Shown here piece by piece: positions 1 to 5,248 of a stretch of 5,248 bases of DNA. The DNA is from an uncultured Collinsella sp. (lineage in GTDB: Bacteria > Actinomycetota > Coriobacteriia > Coriobacteriales > Coriobacteriaceae). Position 1 is the stretch's first letter, and every line of letters starts with the position of its first letter. The DNA is taken from contig CABSMS010000118.1 in assembly GCA_902478885.1 (NCBI GenBank), positions 1-5,248 of the forward strand, read 5' to 3'. The notes under the pieces were generated by a model. The model had not been told where the DNA came from and did not search any database. It saw nothing but the letters and a program-made list of their open reading frames with translations. The translations under genes and the position numbers were made by a program.

Positions 1-738
1 GCCCAGGCGCCAGCCGGTGATGGAGTAGGTCTTGGACAGCGAGCTGCAGCTGATGGTGCGCTCAAACATGCCGGGCAGCGTGGCCATATAGACGTGCTCG
101 TGGGGCGCGTAGACGATGCGCTCGTATACCTCGTCGGTGATGCAGTAGGCGTCGTACTTTTTGCAGAGGTCGGCGATAAAGGTGAGCTCATCGCGTGTAA
201 AGACCTTGCCGCAGGGGTTGGAAGGGTTGCACAGGACGATGGCCTTGGGGTCGTTGTCGCGGAAGGCCGCCTCGAGTGTCTCGCGGTCAAAGTCGAATGT
301 GGGCGGGTTGAGCGGCACGTAGATGGGCTCGGCACCCGAAAGGATCGTGTCGGCGCCGTAGTTCTCGTAGAACGGCGAGAAGATGACGACCTTGTCGCCG
401 GGGTTGGTGACCGTCATCATGGCGGCCATCATGGCCTCGGTGGAGCCGCAGGTGACTACGATATTCTCGTTGGGGTTCACCGGTATGCCCATAAAGTGCT
501 CCTGTTTGGCGGCGAGCGCCTCGCGCATGGCCTGGGAGCCCCAGGTGATGGAGTACTGGTGATAGAGCGGCTTGGGGTCGCTGGCGATGGTGCTCAGGCT
601 ATCGAGCAGCTGCGCCGGGGGATCGAAGTCGGGGAAGCCCTGCGACAGGTTGACGGCGCCATACTTGTTGGAGATGCGCGTCATGCGGCGGATGACGGAA
701 TCGGTAAACGTTGCCGTGCGGTTGGAGAGTTCTTTCAT
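1..738 (-). CDS. Class I/II PLP-dependent aminotransferase, N-terminal part (cut by left edge)
   Basis: Transfers an amino group between an amino acid and a 2-oxo acid using pyridoxal phosphate; a cytoplasmic enzyme. The 246 codons present are roughly the first 60% of a family usually near 390-400 residues. Visible landmarks, in order: NLSQGFPDFDPP (30-41), the glycine loop that closes on substrate; CGSTEA (97-102), the PLP phosphate-binding region; SPFYENY (121-127) with Tyr124 positioned to stack on the cofactor ring; NPSNPCG (171-177) with the cofactor-contacting Asn; TDEVYE (201-206) with Asp202, which would pair with the pyridine nitrogen, and Tyr205; and SLSKTYSITGWRLG ending at the edge, whose Lys236 is the Schiff-base lysine. 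The start is the ATG at 736-738, with AAAGGA (744-749) five bases upstream. The motifs fit the aspartate/kynurenine/methionine aminotransferase branch (fold type I), but the substrate-deciding C-terminal arginine is outside the window, so no gene name is given. It is transcribed divergently from the tRNA unit. Confidence 0.93.
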   Translation of the reverse strand, partial: MKELSNRTATFTDSVIRRMTRISNKYGAVNLSQGFPDFDPPAQLLDSLSTIASDPKPLYHQYSITWGSQAMREALAAKQEHFMGIPVNPNENIVVTCGSTEAMMAAMMTVTNPGDKVVIFSPFYENYGADTILSGAEPIYVPLNPPTFDFDRETLEAAFRDNDPKAIVLCNPSNPCGKVFTRDELTFIADLCKKYDAYCITDEVYERIVYAPHEHVYMATLPGMFERTISCSSLSKTYSITGWRLG

Positions 739-823
739 GCCGGTCCTTTCGAGCATTTGCAGTGGGGCAAGTTTACTCCTATGAAACCGGTGGGATTTGC
801 TCGAAATGGTCTCGAAAAACTCT

Positions 824-877
824 TTTCAAAATTCTTGAAAATTGGGGCTTGCATCGCGTGGCGTTCCTTGCAATAAT
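824..877 (+). promoter_or_regulatory. Probable promoter of the tRNA-His/tRNA-Lys unit, with UP-like element
   Basis: A -10-like hexamer AATAAT (872-877, one mismatch to TATAAT) lies 17 bp downstream of TTGCAT (849-854, matching TTGACA only in the first three bases). Directly upstream, 824-844 is almost pure A/T in an otherwise GC-rich sequence, in the position an RNA polymerase alpha-subunit UP element would occupy. A start near 884 would leave about 20 nt of 5' leader before the tRNA. The bases after the -10 are GC-rich, as is common for stringently controlled stable-RNA promoters. This is pattern matching only; the weak -35 is the main doubt. Confidence 0.5.
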
Positions 878-903
878 AGTCGAGCGCGAAGCGCACAGGA
901 CAC

Positions 904-981
904 GGTGGGTGTAGCTCAGTTGGCTAGAGCGACGGGTTGTGGTCCCGTAGGTCGAGGGTTCGAGTCCCTTTACCCACCCCA
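904..981 (+). tRNA. tRNA-His (GUG anticodon)
   Basis: A full cloverleaf can be folded. The acceptor stem is 905-911 with 971-977; the D arm has GCTC/GAGC; the anticodon loop TTGTGGT (937-943) presents GTG at 939-941; the T arm contains GTTCGAGTC; and CCA is encoded at 979-981. Position 904 is a G that can pair with discriminator C978. This G(-1):C73 pair is the hallmark identity element of bacterial tRNA-His, and it confirms the anticodon call. It is the first gene of a two-tRNA transcript, 22 nt ahead of tRNA-Lys. Confidence 0.97.
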
Positions 982-1003
982 GTTCTTGCTTCGTGTTGAT
1001 ATC

Positions 1004-1079
1004 GGGTCGTTAGCTCAGTTGGTAGAGCAGGGGACTCTTAATCCCAAGGTCCAGGGTTCGACCCCCTGACGGCCCACCA
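1004..1079 (+). tRNA. tRNA-Lys (CUU anticodon)
   Basis: A 76-nt cloverleaf: acceptor arms 1004-1010 and 1069-1075, D arm GCTC/GAGC, anticodon loop CTCTTAA (1035-1041) presenting CTT at 1037-1039, T arm CAGGG/CCCTG around TTCGACC, discriminator A1076 and encoded CCA at 1077-1079. It reads AAG, which is the only lysine codon I found in the GGGtGRT gene of this window. One irregularity is that the outermost anticodon-stem pair (27:43) is G opposite A. It appears co-transcribed with tRNA-His, and a terminator starts 11 nt after the CCA. Confidence 0.97.
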
Positions 1080-1090
1080 AAGCAAGTTAA

Positions 1091-1119
1091 GACGGTCAAC
1101 TTCGGTTGGCCGTTTTTTT
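1091..1119 (+). terminator. Intrinsic terminator of the tRNA unit
   Basis: ACGGTCAAC (1092-1100) pairs with GTTGGCCGT (1105-1113) around a UUCG tetraloop, giving nine pairs with one G-U. A run of seven T follows (1113-1119). On the other strand the hairpin has no T-run, so it should not stop the converging dinD transcript. Confidence 0.93.
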
Positions 1120-1162
1120 GTTGACCTCGCATGGGGTCGAACCCGAAAGGGCGCGGCCGCTT

Positions 1163-2023
1163 TCACAGATCGAGCCTACCCTGGGGATCGGTAAAACCGT
1201 CAGTACCCTCCTTGAGCTTTTTCTCGTCTGCTTTCACGCGACGTTCGAGCTTTTTTGTATCCTCGGCAGGCGGTAGGTTCTCGGGGACAATCCCACGGTC
1301 GATGAGGCTGCCACGCACGCTTGTGTTGTTCTCGACGTGCTCTTGCTTGATCTGGTCCAGACCGTACAGGTCGTGTTCCTCGGCGTTGAAGGCCGTCATC
1401 GAGTTCGTAAGGTCCTTTGCTTTGATGAGGACATCGGCTAACCTGTCCGCCAATGCCGCGCTCTTGGGTACGCCGAGCTGCTGCTTCATTTCCGCCGTGC
1501 TTCTGCCGCCGAATAACGCTTCATCGCCCTTCGACTTGATGATCGCGAATCCTTTGGAGTCCACGCCGCGTTTGAACGCAATACCCGAGAGCTGTTTCTC
1601 TGAATCGGATAGCGAGTGGCGCGCCTGCAAGCGCTGAATCTCTGCGAAGCGCTGCTCTATGAGCTCTTGGCGGCGCGTCTGCACGGCAAAGTATGCCTGG
1701 GCGAGCGCGATCTCTGGCTTGTTTGAATCTCCGTTCTGTGCGATTAAATAGCATGCATAGCGCGTAAGTTTGTAGTCTTTAACCGCGCGAGCGGCGACAC
1801 CGGCAGTTACCATTTTCGTGGTATCACGAAAATGGGAATCAACTGGAGTTTTGTTTGTTTCGCACGAGACTTTTGCCCTCTTAACAACTTCGGCGAAGTT
1901 CTCCCATCGAGTGTACCCCATGGGTTCCATTAAATCGCGTGCGAACCAATACTCAACGCCGTCTTCCACATTGGCGTAGCTATCAAGTTTGACACGCCAC
2001 TTCTCGATATCTCTACTGTCCAT
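1163..2023 (-). CDS. dinD: DinD-family protein (DNA damage-inducible protein D homologue)
   Basis: 286 residues, close to the 274 of E. coli DinD, which is SOS-induced and has been reported to inhibit RecA-mediated strand exchange. The N-terminal half resembles the BRO-N-type fold of phage antirepressors, with the signature LTRYACYLIAQNGD (86-99) and AYFAVQTRRQELIE (110-123), both near-matches to E. coli DinD. The middle carries FGGRSTAEMKQQLGVP (171-186). The C-terminus contains VPENLPP (246-252), matching the E. coli MPEELP segment, then a lysine-rich charged helix. The ATG at 2021-2023 has a strong GGAGG-type ribosome site (AGGAGG at 2028-2033, four bases away). No SOS box of the CGAAC-N4-GTTCG type is visible upstream, so SOS control is not supported here. 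Composition is less GC-rich than the neighbours in the 5' half, which suggests possible acquisition. It converges on the tRNA unit. Family assignment is firm; the role in this organism is inferred. Confidence 0.9.
   Translation of the reverse strand: MDSRDIEKWRVKLDSYANVEDGVEYWFARDLMEPMGYTRWENFAEVVKRAKVSCETNKTPVDSHFRDTTKMVTAGVAARAVKDYKLTRYACYLIAQNGDSNKPEIALAQAYFAVQTRRQELIEQRFAEIQRLQARHSLSDSEKQLSGIAFKRGVDSKGFAIIKSKGDEALFGGRSTAEMKQQLGVPKSAALADRLADVLIKAKDLTNSMTAFNAEEHDLYGLDQIKQEHVENNTSVRGSLIDRGIVPENLPPAEDTKKLERRVKADEKKLKEGTDGFTDPQGRLDL
1810..1835. repeat. Perfect 11-bp inverted repeat inside dinD
   Basis: CCATTTTCGTG (1810-1820) and CACGAAAATGG (1825-1835) are exact reverse complements separated by GTAT. 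The element covers codons 63-72 of dinD (residues SHFRDTTKMV) and can form a stable hairpin in DNA or in the mRNA. The embedded codons (CAT, TTT, CGT) end in T, unlike the C-ending synonyms favoured elsewhere in the window. Whether the structure is functional or a by-product of codon choice cannot be decided from one sequence. Confidence 0.8.
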
Positions 2024-2183
2024 ATCTCCTCCTCGCTAGTCTATTGTCTATGCGGGCTTTGCCCACTCTGTATTCAGAATAAGGATACGCTGCCGTGCGG
2101 ACACGAATGGGCCCTGCGCCACTTCGAGCTTGCGGCGCCCATAGATATCGATTAGTTGTGTTCTGCTTTAGATAGGTGTCAGT
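2024..2183 (-). other. Intergenic stretch with short open frame, possible gene remnant
   Basis: 160 bp between the flavoprotein stop and the dinD start. It contains no clear terminator for the flavoprotein. The only sizeable hairpin (GCGCCAC 2116-2122 with GCGGCGC 2132-2138) lacks a T-run. On the minus strand one frame stays open for about 39 codons and ends at a TAG near 2050. It encodes a protein-like segment including IDIYGRRKLEVAQGPF and RQRILILNTEW, but has no start codon with a ribosome site. It may be the tail of a decayed gene or chance. I do not recognise the sequence. Confidence 0.3.
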
Positions 2184-3710
2184 TTAATTCGCTCGATAGT
2201 GCGAACCCAGGCTTTCGGTTCGCTTGCGCATGGCTTTGACCATCTCCATCGACAGCTGAATCTGCGACTGTAGGCGGGCGAGGGCTGCGATCTCGCTGTC
2301 ATCGGCATGCGGCTTGTTCAGCGCCATGGCCTTGTCTTGCAGGCTTTCAAGCTGTTGCAGAGCCTCGGATAGGCCCGTCTCGGTTCGGTTGATCATGCAA
2401 TAGGTGCTCATCGTGTGCTTAAGGCTGTGTGTCAGGCGTTTGGCATCTGTTGTGGCAATGCCATGCTGGGGGAGGTCGATATCCGTCTTCGGGGCCATCT
2501 CAGGTGCATTCTGCGCTGCAAGGGCTGCCGATGCTCCTGCGATGCGTCCGAACACGATGCCGTTGGCGCTTGACAAGCCACCAATGCGGTCGGCGCCGTG
2601 CATGCCGCCTGTCGCCTCGCCGCAAGCGTAGAGGCCCTCAACGCCCGTGTACGCGGTCTTATCGATCTTGATGCCGCCGTTAGCGGCGTGGGCATACATC
2701 GCAACGCGCATCTCGTCAGTCGGGGCGATGCCGTGCTCGTCTTGCAGCCAGGTGGCAAAGGTCTGCACAAACTCTGGGACATCTTCGCGAGGGAAGTCGT
2801 AGTGGAGCGCCAGGCCTTCAGCACCCGCTTGATCGATGGCAAGGTCGATGACGCGGGAGACCAAGCGCGACGTGAAGGGGCCATATCCGGATCGCTGCTC
2901 AAGCAGATCGTCCAGCTTTTCGTCGGCAATATCGACCGGTTGGTCAAATGTGACGTAGCGCCAGGTCTTCTCGTTAAAGACAAGGTTGCGCTTGGGCTCG
3001 ATGAAGCCGGGCATCATCTGCATGAACTCTATATTAGTAAGGGACGCACCGTGCGCCAGCGCGATGGCCTGTGATGAGCTGAGCACGTCAGCGGAAGTGA
3101 GGCTTCGCTCGAACAGGCCACCCGTGCCGCCCGCAGCGATGATAGTGGCCTTGGCTGCTATAGACACGAGATGCTCGTTTGCGCGGTCGTAGAGAACGGC
3201 GCCGGCTATCTTTCCGTTCGAATCTTCAATAAGGTCGATAAGCTCATGGCGGGGGAGCAGACGGATACCGAGTGATTCGATTTGCGCTGTCAGGGCGTCT
3301 TCAAGGGGCTTGCGGGTGAGGCCGCGCCACATGCGCGTTTTGTGGTCAAAGCAGGGGATAAACTGCTTTTGCTGAGCGCTCTCAGCGCTTTGCGGACGCT
3401 GGAGCTCAACGCCCAGGTCTTGCTCGAGCCATTCAATTGCCTGGGGAATGCCGTGGACAAACGTCTGGACAAGCTCGGGGTCGGCGACACCGCCGCCGAC
3501 GGTCTGGATGGTGTCGATGAGGTCTTGTTCGTCGTCTTCGTTAACGGGTCCGATAAGCCCCAGGCCCCAGGTTCCGGGGAAGAAGCTCGATCCACTCATA
3601 ATCTTGCCGGCGCTTGCCACAGCGACGGTTGCGCCCGTGCGTGCCGATTCGATGGCGGCGCAAAGGCCCGCAATGCCAGATCCAATTACCAGTACATCAG
3701 TCGATTCCAT
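2184..3710 (-). CDS. Soluble FAD-dependent oxidoreductase, fumarate reductase/L-aspartate oxidase superfamily
   Basis: A 508-residue flavoprotein (FAD_binding_2 type) that probably oxidises or reduces a dicarboxylate-like or other small organic acid; the substrate is not known. The N-terminus has the Rossmann dinucleotide motif VIGSGIAGLCAA (8-19). SGSSFFPGTWG (39-49) sits where covalent flavoproteins carry their FAD-linking histidine, so FAD is probably non-covalent. IIAAGGTGGLF (190-200) is the second FAD contact. Arg282 and Arg286 in TSRLVSR are candidates for the catalytic arginine. HAANGGIKID (341-350) and GEATGGMHGADRIGG (364-378) are the family's substrate/FAD signatures, and TESLGSHYR (498-506) resembles the ESRGxHxR motif of the SdhA/FrdA C-terminus. 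It has no Tat signal, haem domain or FMN-binding domain, so it should be cytoplasmic. The start is the ATG at 3708-3710; an upstream in-frame ATG would add 19 poor-quality residues ahead of the Rossmann fold. It stands alone, with no iron-sulfur or membrane-anchor subunit beside it. NadB is the closest alternative, but quinolinate synthesis genes are absent from the window. Confidence 0.88.
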   Translation of the reverse strand: MESTDVLVIGSGIAGLCAAIESARTGATVAVASAGKIMSGSSFFPGTWGLGLIGPVNEDDEQDLIDTIQTVGGGVADPELVQTFVHGIPQAIEWLEQDLGVELQRPQSAESAQQKQFIPCFDHKTRMWRGLTRKPLEDALTAQIESLGIRLLPRHELIDLIEDSNGKIAGAVLYDRANEHLVSIAAKATIIAAGGTGGLFERSLTSADVLSSSQAIALAHGASLTNIEFMQMMPGFIEPKRNLVFNEKTWRYVTFDQPVDIADEKLDDLLEQRSGYGPFTSRLVSRVIDLAIDQAGAEGLALHYDFPREDVPEFVQTFATWLQDEHGIAPTDEMRVAMYAHAANGGIKIDKTAYTGVEGLYACGEATGGMHGADRIGGLSSANGIVFGRIAGASAALAAQNAPEMAPKTDIDLPQHGIATTDAKRLTHSLKHTMSTYCMINRTETGLSEALQQLESLQDKAMALNKPHADDSEIAALARLQSQIQLSMEMVKAMRKRTESLGSHYRAN

Positions 3711-3715
3711 CGGAT

Positions 3716-3721
3716 TCCTTT
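3716..3721 (-). promoter_or_regulatory. Ribosome binding site that fixes the flavoprotein start
   Basis: AAAGGA on the minus strand lies five bases before the ATG at 3708-3710. This is the same motif and spacing as in front of the aminotransferase. The next in-frame ATG upstream (3765-3767) has no comparable site, so the shorter protein, starting directly at the FAD-binding fold, is preferred. Confidence 0.75.
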
Positions 3722-3898
3722 CTCGTCCGGCGCATTGTCGCATGGGTGATCGGCAATGGGGCCGCAAAGACTCGGCAAATCGGTAAAGGGCAAATATGGC
3801 AGGTGGGCGTCATAGGCGTTCTGACGCTCCGTCTCATCACATCTCGTATTTCGCCCCAACTGATATTCCGGCATTAGCTACCCTGCGACAGCGCATAC

Positions 3899-3932
3899 AA
3901 AAAGAGCCGCCACCTCGAAAGGTAGCGGCTCT
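3899..3932 (-). terminator. Intrinsic terminator of the scaffold/GGGtGRT operon
   Basis: AGAGCCGC (minus strand 3932-3925 sense side) pairs with GCGGCTCT, continues past one C-A mismatch into four more pairs and closes on a four-base loop (3916-3919). On the minus strand it is followed by TTTTT (3903-3899). There is no T-run on the plus strand, so it acts only on minus-strand transcripts. It lies about 35 bp after the GGGtGRT stop codon and isolates that operon from the flavoprotein gene. Confidence 0.9.
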
Positions 3933-3966
3933 AAAGCTCAACTATATGAGCATCGCGCGGGCGCGA

Positions 3967-4971
3967 TTAGGCCTTGAGGGCCTCCTCGACGGCGACAGCG
4001 CAAGCGACGGTGGCACCGACCATGGGGTTGTTGCCCATGCCGATGAGACCCATCATGTCAACGTGCGCAGGCACGGAGGAAGAACCGGCGAACTGGGCGT
4101 CGGAGTGCATACGGCCCATGGTGTCGGTCATGCCGTAAGAGGCAGGGCCGGCGCCCATGTTGTCCGGGTGCAGGGTACGGCCAGTGCCGCCACCAGAAGC
4201 GACGGAGAAGTACTTCTTGCCAGCCTCGATGCGCTCCTTCTTGTAGGTGCCAGCGACGGGGTGCTGGAAGCGCGTGGGGTTGGTGGAGTTACCGGTGATC
4301 GAGATGTCGACGTTCTCGTGCCACATGATGGCAACGCCCTCGCGGACGTCGTCGGAGCCGTAGCAGTTAACGGCAGCGCGGGGACCATCGGAGTAGGGGA
4401 TGGTCTCGACGACCTTGAGCTCGCCCGTGTAGTAGTCGAACTGGGTCTTCACATAGGTGAAGCCGTTGATGCGGGCGATGATCTGGGCGGCGTCCTTGCC
4501 CAGACCGTTGAGGATGACGCGCAGCGGCTTCTTGCGAGCCTTGTTGGCGTTCAGAGCCAGGCCGATGGCGCCCTCAGCGGCAGCGAAGGACTCGTGGCCG
4601 GCCAGGAAGGCGAAGCACTCGGTGTCGTCGGAGAGCAGCATAGCGCCCAGGTTGCCGTGGCCCAGACCGACCTTGCGGTCCTCGGCGACGGAGCCGGGGA
4701 CGGTGAAGGCCTGGATGCCCTCGCCGATGATGGCGGCAGCCTCAGAAGCGGACTTGGCGCCACGCTTGACAGCGAGAGCGCAACCGAGGGTGTAGGCCCA
4801 CTCGGCGTTCTGGAAGGCGATGGACTGGGTGTTGTTGACGATCTCGCGCGGGTTGAAGCCCTTGTCGGTGCAGATCTGCAGAGCTTCCTCGAGGGAGGCG
4901 ATGCCGTTGTCGGCGAGGCACTTGTTGATCTTGTCAGCGCGGCGCTCGTAACCTTCGAACGTAACAGTCAT
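3967..4971 (-). CDS. GGGtGRT-family protein of unknown function
   Basis: 334 residues, apparently complete, belonging to the family named for its central glycine-rich motif, seen here as GGGTGRT at 260-266. Other conserved-looking stretches are GLGHGNLGAMLLSDDTE (102-118), FLAGHESFAAAEGA (122-135), ITGNSTNPTRFQHPVAGT (225-242), NMGAGPASYG (271-280) and the small-residue-rich end GLIGMGNNPMVGA (308-320). There is no signal peptide or convincing membrane helix. Six cysteines (18, 34, 64, 119, 203, 324) are scattered and form no CxxC motif. The gene starts 18 nt after the NifU-like stop, with a purine-rich GGGAGG site (4981-4986) filling most of the gap, so the two are surely co-transcribed. Every Lys codon I checked is AAG and every Asn codon AAC, indicating high expression. 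The biochemical function is not known to me. The partnership suggests a link to iron-sulfur clusters, by inference only. Confidence 0.93.
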   Translation of the reverse strand: MTVTFEGYERRADKINKCLADNGIASLEEALQICTDKGFNPREIVNNTQSIAFQNAEWAYTLGCALAVKRGAKSASEAAAIIGEGIQAFTVPGSVAEDRKVGLGHGNLGAMLLSDDTECFAFLAGHESFAAAEGAIGLALNANKARKKPLRVILNGLGKDAAQIIARINGFTYVKTQFDYYTGELKVVETIPYSDGPRAAVNCYGSDDVREGVAIMWHENVDISITGNSTNPTRFQHPVAGTYKKERIEAGKKYFSVASGGGTGRTLHPDNMGAGPASYGMTDTMGRMHSDAQFAGSSSVPAHVDMMGLIGMGNNPMVGATVACAVAVEEALKA

Positions 4972-4989
4972 AGTTATTTCCCTCCCTTT

Positions 4990-5248
4990 CTACTCGTGAA
5001 CCGGGAACACGCTGGCGACGGAGTGAGTCTCCTCGTCGGTGCGCGGGTCGATGTACTTGGCAGCGTTCTCCCACTGACCATAGTGGCCCATAGCGCCAGC
5101 GATGGCCTCCTCGGGGGTCTTGCCGGCCTTGACGGCGTCGGTGAACTTGCCGAGGTTCAGGAACTCGAATGCGATGATCTCGTTCTTGTCGTTGAGAGCC
5201 ATGCGGGTGACGTAGCCCTGAGCGAGCTCGAGGTAACGAGCGCCCTTG
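4990..5248 (-). CDS. NifU-like iron-sulfur cluster assembly scaffold protein, C-terminal part (cut by right edge)
   Basis: The last 85 codons of a gene whose start lies beyond the right edge; the frame remains open to the final base. The segment begins KGARYLELAQGYVTRMALND and continues with IAFEFLNLGKFTDAVKAGK and AIAGAMGHYGQWENAAKYIDP. This matches the C-terminal region I recall from clostridial proteins annotated as Fe-S assembly scaffolds, about 230 residues long, which carry a NifU-type N-terminal domain and are followed by a GGGtGRT gene. The ATG at 5200-5202 is internal, since matching residues continue upstream of it. The cluster-binding cysteines would be in the missing N-terminal part, so scaffold activity cannot be checked here. 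It is the upstream gene of the GGGtGRT operon. Confidence 0.82.
   Translation of the reverse strand, partial: KGARYLELAQGYVTRMALNDKNEIIAFEFLNLGKFTDAVKAGKTPEEAIAGAMGHYGQWENAAKYIDPRTDEETHSVASVFPVHE

Noticed and set aside
94..876. Long plus-strand open frame across the aminotransferase
   Set aside because: It is antisense to a gene with every hallmark motif of a PLP aminotransferase, has low-complexity Val/Gly/Asp-rich translation, and arises from GC-rich codon structure.
1091..1126. The tRNA terminator acting in both directions to stop dinD transcription
   Set aside because: On the minus strand the hairpin is followed by mixed sequence without a T-run, so intrinsic termination is not expected.
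2024..2183. LexA/SOS box upstream of dinD
   Set aside because: I looked for CGAAC-N4-GTTCG and GAAC-N4-GTTC type palindromes and found none. The short palindrome TATTCAGAATA does not match a known LexA consensus.
2598..3749. Several plus-strand open frames opposite the flavoprotein gene
   Set aside because: They mirror the codon structure of the real gene, have no ribosome sites or recognisable motifs, and fall outside normal coding character.
3686..3874. 62-codon minus-strand open frame overlapping the flavoprotein start, considered as a leader peptide
   Set aside because: It overlaps the flavoprotein coding region in another frame, lacks a good ribosome site and has no attenuator hairpin after it.
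3711..3898. Promoter for the flavoprotein gene
   Set aside because: Candidate hexamers such as CATATT or GACAAT on the minus strand lack a -35 at usable spacing, so no specific site can be supported.
4128..4763. Minus- and plus-strand open frames inside the GGGtGRT gene
   Set aside because: They are Ala/Ser/Pro-rich shadow translations of a highly biased gene, with no independent start signals.

Overview
This window is chromosomal DNA from a GC-rich anaerobic bacterium. The best guess is a member of the Coriobacteriia (Collinsella-like). That guess rests on GC-rich third codon positions, CCA-encoding tRNA genes, and a NifU-like scaffold gene next to a GGGtGRT gene, a pair I recall from anaerobic Clostridia and Coriobacteriia. 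The taxonomy is inference; no marker gene is present to settle it.

Layout: every protein gene is on the minus strand and only the two tRNAs are on the plus strand. Positions 1-738 hold the N-terminal 246 codons of a fold-type I PLP aminotransferase that runs off the left edge. Positions 739-903 are a divergent AT-rich promoter region. A short plus-strand stable-RNA unit follows: tRNA-His(GUG), then tRNA-Lys(CUU), closed by a textbook terminator at 1091-1119. A dinD homologue (1163-2023) converges on that terminator; it is less GC-rich in its 5' half and carries a perfect 11-bp inverted repeat inside its coding sequence. Positions 2024-2183 are a short intergenic stretch with a small open frame that may be a gene remnant. 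A soluble FAD-dependent oxidoreductase of the fumarate reductase/L-aspartate oxidase superfamily follows (2184-3710). After 187 bp of leader and a minus-strand terminator comes the end of an operon: the GGGtGRT-family gene (3967-4971), preceded 18 nt upstream by the C-terminal part of a NifU-like Fe-S scaffold gene (4990 to the right edge).

How the genes fit together: only two groups look like functional units. One is the tRNA-His/tRNA-Lys transcript. The other is the NifU-like scaffold plus GGGtGRT pair, whose tight spacing, shared terminator and strong codon bias point to a well-expressed two-gene operon of unknown biochemical role. The aminotransferase, the DinD homologue and the flavoprotein appear to be separate single genes. 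The most interesting items are the scaffold/GGGtGRT cassette and the palindrome embedded in dinD. I found no CRISPR array, transposase, phage gene or recognisable new defence system.
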